Position numbers and translations under genes: made by a program. Below are positions 58,593 through 64,000 of a stretch of 64,000 bases of DNA, piece by piece; positions within the stretch are counted from its first letter, which is position 1, and the number at the start of each line of letters is the position of its first letter. The stretch covers positions 905,501 to 969,500 of the forward strand of contig JADANN010000256.1 in the NCBI GenBank assembly GCA_018806985.1. Reading direction: 5' to 3'. Under the pieces are notes generated by a model. The model saw nothing but the letters and a program-made list of their open reading frames with translations, did not search any database and was not told the origin of the DNA. The DNA is from Angiostrongylus vasorum (taxonomy: Eukaryota; Nematoda; Chromadorea; Rhabditida; Metastrongylidae).

Positions 58593-60404
58593 AGTAATAC
58601 CGACGTCAAAGGAAAGTCCGTTTTGAAATACTGACCTGCTAAAGAAAAGTGGAGATAAACATCACAATCTCAACGATACTTCATAAAAACAGCATGTCTC
58701 TGACGGAGGGAAGTATGGAAGGACAGGGAACAATGATTGCACTAGCAATATTGATATTAATTTTTCACCCAGTAAGAAACTACAGAAAGGTTTCCTATGA
58801 AAGAAAAAAATAAACAATTTACTCATTTCTATAAAAAAAAATAAAAAAAAGACCTGGAACACTTGCAGACATTTTGCGAAATTTTTTGTGATTTGTTTGG
58901 AATTCCGTGAATCCAATTTACCGCACCAGTGTCTGAAGGGTGTTTAAAATTACCAGTTATTTTTGATAAACTCATCAAGAAGTTCCAGATTCGTTTCACG
59001 TAGAAACTTGCGAAAATCAGCTCTACATAAGATCATCATAGCTTATGTATGGAACTGATATGCCAAGAAGGTGTGCTATTATTGAACTCATAGAAACGCT
59101 CTAACGTCAAACGCCAGTACAAAAACTGTTCGCATGAGGATGAATTACACCACACAGGCTCTGGAAGTGATGTGGGCAAGTATTACGGTAGTGGGAACCG
59201 AAACGAGAAATGGCATGAGTCGTCGTGGTGGACGTCAACGACAAGCAGCTTGATCGGGTTGAAACGACACTATTCGAAGCAAAGAGGATGATTCGGCTAA
59301 AAAACAGAGTTCGCTCTGTTTAACACGAGAAAGGAAACCGTAGAAAGCTGCAAAATGTAGGAGAAGACTGGCTCTTAAAAGCGGAAGCGCTTTTGCAAAA
59401 AGAAAAGAACGAAAATCGCTTTTTTTTACTTCCAGAGCACTTGATCGTAATTGGAATTGTGCGAGTTGCTCTTTGAAACAAAGATGGATCACGAAGTAAA
59501 AAAGTTTGTTGACAAACACTAGAAAGCTCAAAAGCTTCTAAAAATTCTGATGACTTGCTAATTTTAATAATAGTAGAGTTGGCGAATGGAATTGTAAACA
59601 ACGAGTAGGACATCAGCTTGGGCTTTCTGATATCCCACAATAGACATTAACCATCATGTTGACCCATATGAGAGAAATAAGAGCAAACAAAAGAAAAGTT
59701 AAAAAAAAACACAACTTGGCATGAATGAATCCACCTGGGCACTTTTTTGCCTATAAATCCGTTCAGATTTGAAGTCCCATATGAAAAAGCGTTAAATTCT
59801 GAGGAAGAACACGGCGAATGTCCTAGTTTTCATTAGGAATTCGGCTGATTAATAGAAGCGATTTCAGAGATTCATTTGTGATTTTAAGTATTTCAAAGGA
59901 TTTTACGGGTTGAGGTAAGGTCCGTTGGTTCGTGTACGTAGAATCTACTCTTTTCCGAAATCAACTTGTTGTTAGAACTGAGCTATGAGTTCGAAGTAGA
60001 TCGGAACATCATATTATACAAAATTGATGATGACATGCATAAACTGAAAGGAAAGATACCCACTACCACTTAAGCACTGAAGGTGGACATAATTTGCGAA
60101 TTAAAAAATTCACCCGACGGTACGAACACTAGAAAGAATGGAAAGACCTAGCCACGGTAGAGCGAAGAGGATGAAAACGTTAAATTGGTAAGTCCAGTAA
60201 ACTATCCATTTTAAAAAAACGATGCTTTTATTAAAAGATCTGATGCTGTTCTATGCCTATAATCTTTCAAGTAATCGTACAAGCGCTGTTAACACTTCAC
60301 AAATGCTTATTTAACTTTTTAGTTACCACATAACGATATTTAACAGTTATCCACATTGAGAAGAAACATGAAGCACATTCATACACATGCATTCACACAC
60401 CCAC
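58593..60404. other. No supported gene
   Basis: AT-rich. Minus ORFs at 59235-59640 overlap in two frames without support. Confidence 0.35.
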
Positions 60405-61165
60405 ATACATACATACATACATACATACATACATACATACATACATACATACATACATACATACATACATACATACATACATACATACATACATACATAC
60501 ATACATACATACATACATACATACATACATACATACATACATACATACATACATACATACATACATACATACATACATACATACATACATACATACATAC
60601 ATACATACATACATACATACATACATACATACATACATACATACATACATACATACATACATACATACATACATACATACATACATACATACATACATAC
60701 ATACATACATACATACATACATACATACATACATACATACATACATACATACATACATACATACATACATACATACATACATACATACATACATACATAC
60801 ATACATACATACATACATACATACATACATACATACATACATACATACATACATACATACATACATACATACATACATACATACATACATACATACATAC
60901 ATACATACATACATACATACATACATACATACATACATACATACATACATACATACATACATACATACATACATACATACATACATACATACATACATAC
61001 ATACATACATACATACATACATACATACATACATACATACATACATACATACATACATACATACATACATACATACATACATACATACATACATACATAC
61101 ATACATACATACATACATACATACATACATACATACATACATACATACATACATACATACATACA
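60405..61165 (+). repeat. (CATA)n microsatellite, about 190 units
   Basis: Uninterrupted tetranucleotide array of about 761 bp, bordered on both sides by degenerate cacacaca/catacaca words. The long YIHT and MYVC ORFs on both strands are its translation, not genes. Confidence 0.98.
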
Positions 61166-61793
61166 CACATACACGTACAAACAATCAAATAGTGTTGAAT
61201 AGCTTAAAAACTCGATGCGTACGCCTCTCAGTTAACTACTCCAGGACTTCCTGAACAAGGGTCCGAACGCAAATAGGCGTTCGATGGCTAAGAATCGATT
61301 GGCGAATAAAGTCCCATTGTTAATATTTCAGAAGAAAACTGCCTGCTTTCTAAATTTTCGTTTCTAAACATTTCTTATTGGTGGATTGCAATTTACGGAA
61401 CTTCATACCGAAAAGCATTTCTCCCAAACCTTTAAGATACTGAGGACTATACTAACGTAGTTAATGTAGTCCTAAGTAGTAGCCAGTATCTGCTAATCAG
61501 GTGAACGAAGATAGAAAGAAGAAGAGGAAGAAGGTAGCTATCCGTTTGTGGAAGAATAGAAATATAATTGGTTAAATGTAGAATCTTAGAAAGTTATGGC
61601 ATCTGGTTGTGTCAAAGTTAATGCCGTTATTAAGTATGCTCATCATTTTGAATTAACCAAGCCACATTCGGCACACCTGCAGTCTTAATTTCAACAAAAA
61701 AAATGTTAGTCTATGCATTGAATAGTAATATCTTAGATACAACTCCGACTTATATAATGTGAATTGGACCCGTCGTCGTTTCGTGAATGTCGC
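61166..61793. other. No recognisable feature
   Basis: AT-rich. Confidence 0.4.
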
Positions 61794-62929
61794 CTAGAGT
61801 GAAGTGCGAACGAACAAGCCGACGGACGACCACCGTAGTCCTCCCGCGGGCACTCCGCTGCCGTCGAATTCAATGAAATCGCGTCTGCCGTCCTGCCACA
61901 GCGCAGTGAATGAGCTTAATTTAATGGTTCGACTACCATTAGCATCATTCCTACCGTATGACAAGTTCAGAATCGAAGCAGATGATAATTCCCACGCGAA
62001 ATTTTTTAATATCCTTGAATAAAATTCGGACTCTTGAGTAGTGGTCTCTCCACAATCTCGCACGTGGTAGGCTACGTGCAAACAAAACGAATTTCTAAGG
62101 AAAAATAGAAAAAATGTAATCGTTTGAAGTTGTAAGGCAATTTATGCAAAGAAATCGAATATGACACCAGTCACATTACATGTGATGGATATAGAATAAC
62201 TAAAATCAAAGGACTAGTTTTCAAGTGAGAATCTGCGCTCTCGAAGAACACCATCAGGGAACGATGACCTACCTCACTATTCTTGAGTAATTTCCAGCTA
62301 ATAGAAAGCGTTCTGGATGGTTTGCCTTTCTGACCAATGGGAAATCGGATAGCACAGGAACTGTTCCCAACAGCAATCTGCCCATCGGCGCCAAGAATTC
62401 CTTTCATTCTAAGTAGGTGGAGAATAATTTCTTACAAGATCCCGTACTTTCCAATACTTATTCTTCGTTGGTCCTCTTAGTTTCAAAAAGCACTTGGAGT
62501 TCAATCTTCCCTTACACCTGGAGAGTGTTAATTCGTTGAGAATTTTCCTTTAAAAGGGTGGGAATATTTCTCTAAGAGCTGCCACTGCTTCTCACCTTTA
62601 ACACTCCACATATTTTCAAGAAAAAAAATACTTTATATCCAGCATGGAAAACATCTTGCTTTTTGTTGTGATTGACTTTGAGTTCCTAGCGCGATATACG
62701 ATGAACTAGGAAGACACTGAATGTTAACGGAGAACTACTGATCAGCGCTTGTTGTCGAGCGGTGGCCGCTGCAGAAGTGTGACGACAGCCGTCGAAGGAG
62801 TGCTTCTCGTCGACTTCGGCCAGAAATGCATGTCATATGTGGCGAGTTCATATTTTGCTCATTGTCTGTCGAATCCCTTATCGAAATGCACGTCTCAAAC
62901 GAAGCTGTAGCATCTCGTACATATCCCAT
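61794..62929 (-). CDS. Three-exon candidate gene, 141 residues
   Basis: Minus-strand exons 62929-62739, 62408-62273 and 61892-61794 join with matching phases (2, then 0) into a 141-residue product ending at TAG. Exon 1 starts with ATG (MGYVRDATASFETC...), is Ser/Arg-rich and ends ...HRSTTSAD; its donor GATCA|GTAGTT is weak. Exon 2 (MKGILGADGQIAVGNSS..., SRTLSISWKLLKNSE) has acceptor CTACTTAG and a good donor GAG|GTAGGT. Exon 3 (DGRRDFIEFDGSGVPAGGLR..., ending VRTSL) follows acceptor GTGGCAG and has strongly C/G-ending codons. A frame upstream of exon 3 is open to about 62081, so a longer exon 3 is possible. No signal peptide, membrane segment or known domain was recognised. Evidence is codon pattern plus phase agreement. 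Confidence 0.33.
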
Positions 62930-63171
62930 GCATTTCTGAGATCTGCCGCCAATCGTCGAACAAAACTAACGCTGCTTCATTCATGGGAGAGCCGTGCTTG
63001 AATGCCGAACGCTTCACAACACTAACACACCTACTAACTAATGTGGTAACATTGAATATTAATGTCATAAAAAATTAATACATCAATATCTACGCAACGA
63101 CAAATAGCTGTGCCCAAATGTTCCGTTGGTTTTTCCTCGACTTTTTTCAGGCTTACTCTTATAATTAGGAA

Positions 63172-63440
63172 TAGGGCGCGTTGTGTAGTCGTCAGAGGTG
63201 CCTTGCAATACACAAGTGGTCATTGGATCGATCAAGCCTCTCGGACTTGCTAAGCCTTCTATCACTCCGGGGCGGACAAATCTGTACCAGGTTATCTAGG
63301 GAGGACAGCAACACTAGATCTATCGGTGGGCGACCTCATTCTATAGGTCAAGATATTCATTAATTCATCTCTAACGACGCCTAATGTATTAGAATGCGTG
63401 GCGCATCACTAGGAATTGATAAACGCCGAACGCGTTGTTT
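63172..63440 (+). repeat. R1 SINE, diverged
   Basis: Head gcgcgttgtgtagtcgtcag with B-box-like tcattggatcgatca, central domain caaatctgtaccaggttatc at about 63278, body gaatgcgtggcgcatcac, end gataaacgccgaacgcg. Confidence 0.7.
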
Positions 63441-64000
63441 TTTCTCTGCCCATTATTCTTAGTATACTTATGAAATAATGCCAAGAGTCACCCTAATGGA
63501 ATGCTGAATGGGTACGTAGCGGTTTATTCCTACTCGGCTGGACCGCCGCGCACTCAGACAACCTCTGGAAGTTCTCTATTCGACCGCTGTAATTCGTCAA
63601 GCATCAGTTTTTTCTATGAACGATGTAAAAGCTAACTTGACTATCGAATGGTTAGCACGCAGTATACCTGCACGTTCAGTGTCTATGTAATGCAAATGTC
63701 GTACGGGTATAAACTATTAAGATTATTCAATGCCACAAACTTCAAATTTATATAAGCAGTTTATTCTACAACAGTTGGTTTTATAAACCTTTTTTGTTAT
63801 GTCGTCCTACCAAATTAATGTTGGAAATCGCCGAACAACTGGTACGATTATTTGCTTCATGGCTAAACTGTCGAGTACAGGTATTTTTATAGCAGGCCAC
63901 TTCTAACAATCTTCTAACAATGGACCGTAATCTCCGAATGAAGTAGTACTCGACGCGCAAGCACAAATATATTTTCCAAATCATGAAATTCTTTCAAAAA
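63441..64000. other. No recognisable feature
   Basis: AT-rich; window edge. Confidence 0.4.

Noticed and set aside
60405..61165. CRISPR or other spacer-repeat array
   Set aside because: No spacers; eukaryotic simple repeat.
60347..61202. Long ORFs (about 260-278 codons) of repeating YIHT or MYVC on both strands
   Set aside because: Pure translation of the (CATA)n microsatellite; open in several frames on both strands.

Overview
The window looks like non-coding-rich nuclear DNA of a nematode. It is AT-rich, has no bacterial-style operons, is packed with short interspersed repeats, and carries an RTE-type LINE 3' fragment, a decayed mariner transposase and nematode-style splice acceptors (TTTTCAG). 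A strongylid (clade V), perhaps a hookworm, is my best guess. That is inference from repeat style; no diagnostic single-copy gene was recognised.

Repeats dominate. I grouped them by eye. R1 and R2 are tRNA-derived SINEs that share a central domain. R3 is a foldback/TIR-bearing family, with a diverged tRNA-box subtype R3b. R4 ends in a CAAGTAAGTAAG-like tail resembling the tail of the RTE LINE fragment. R5 is a single tRNA-like head. HHR is a short, often inverted-ended family carrying a hammerhead-ribozyme-like core. Simple repeats include about 761 bp of pure (CATA)n at 60405-61165 and TA or ATT tracts near 26.9, 29.2 and 32.4 kb.

Layout: 0-10 kb holds R3, R2, the RTE remnant at 3.6-4.2 kb and an inverted-ended HHR element at 8.3-8.5 kb. 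10-26 kb holds R4, R2 and R3 copies and two direct HHR copies at 17.7-18.0 kb. 26-27 kb is the mariner remnant. 28-34 kb contains several exon-like stretches. 34-46 kb is SINE-rich. 46.2-48.2 kb has a cluster of exon-like stretches on both strands. 50-59 kb is again repeat-rich. After the (CATA)n tract, 61.8-62.9 kb contains a phase-consistent three-exon gene model on the minus strand.

No protein-coding gene was recognised by family. A rough expectation for DNA of about 40% GC is well over a hundred stop-free stretches of 60 or more codons by chance in 64 kb, so most short ORFs mean nothing. CDS entries here are exon-like stretches selected for codon pattern plus splice signals, and they carry low confidence. 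The most interesting signal is the dispersed hammerhead-like repeat family, including two direct copies whose predicted cleavage sites are 212 nt apart.
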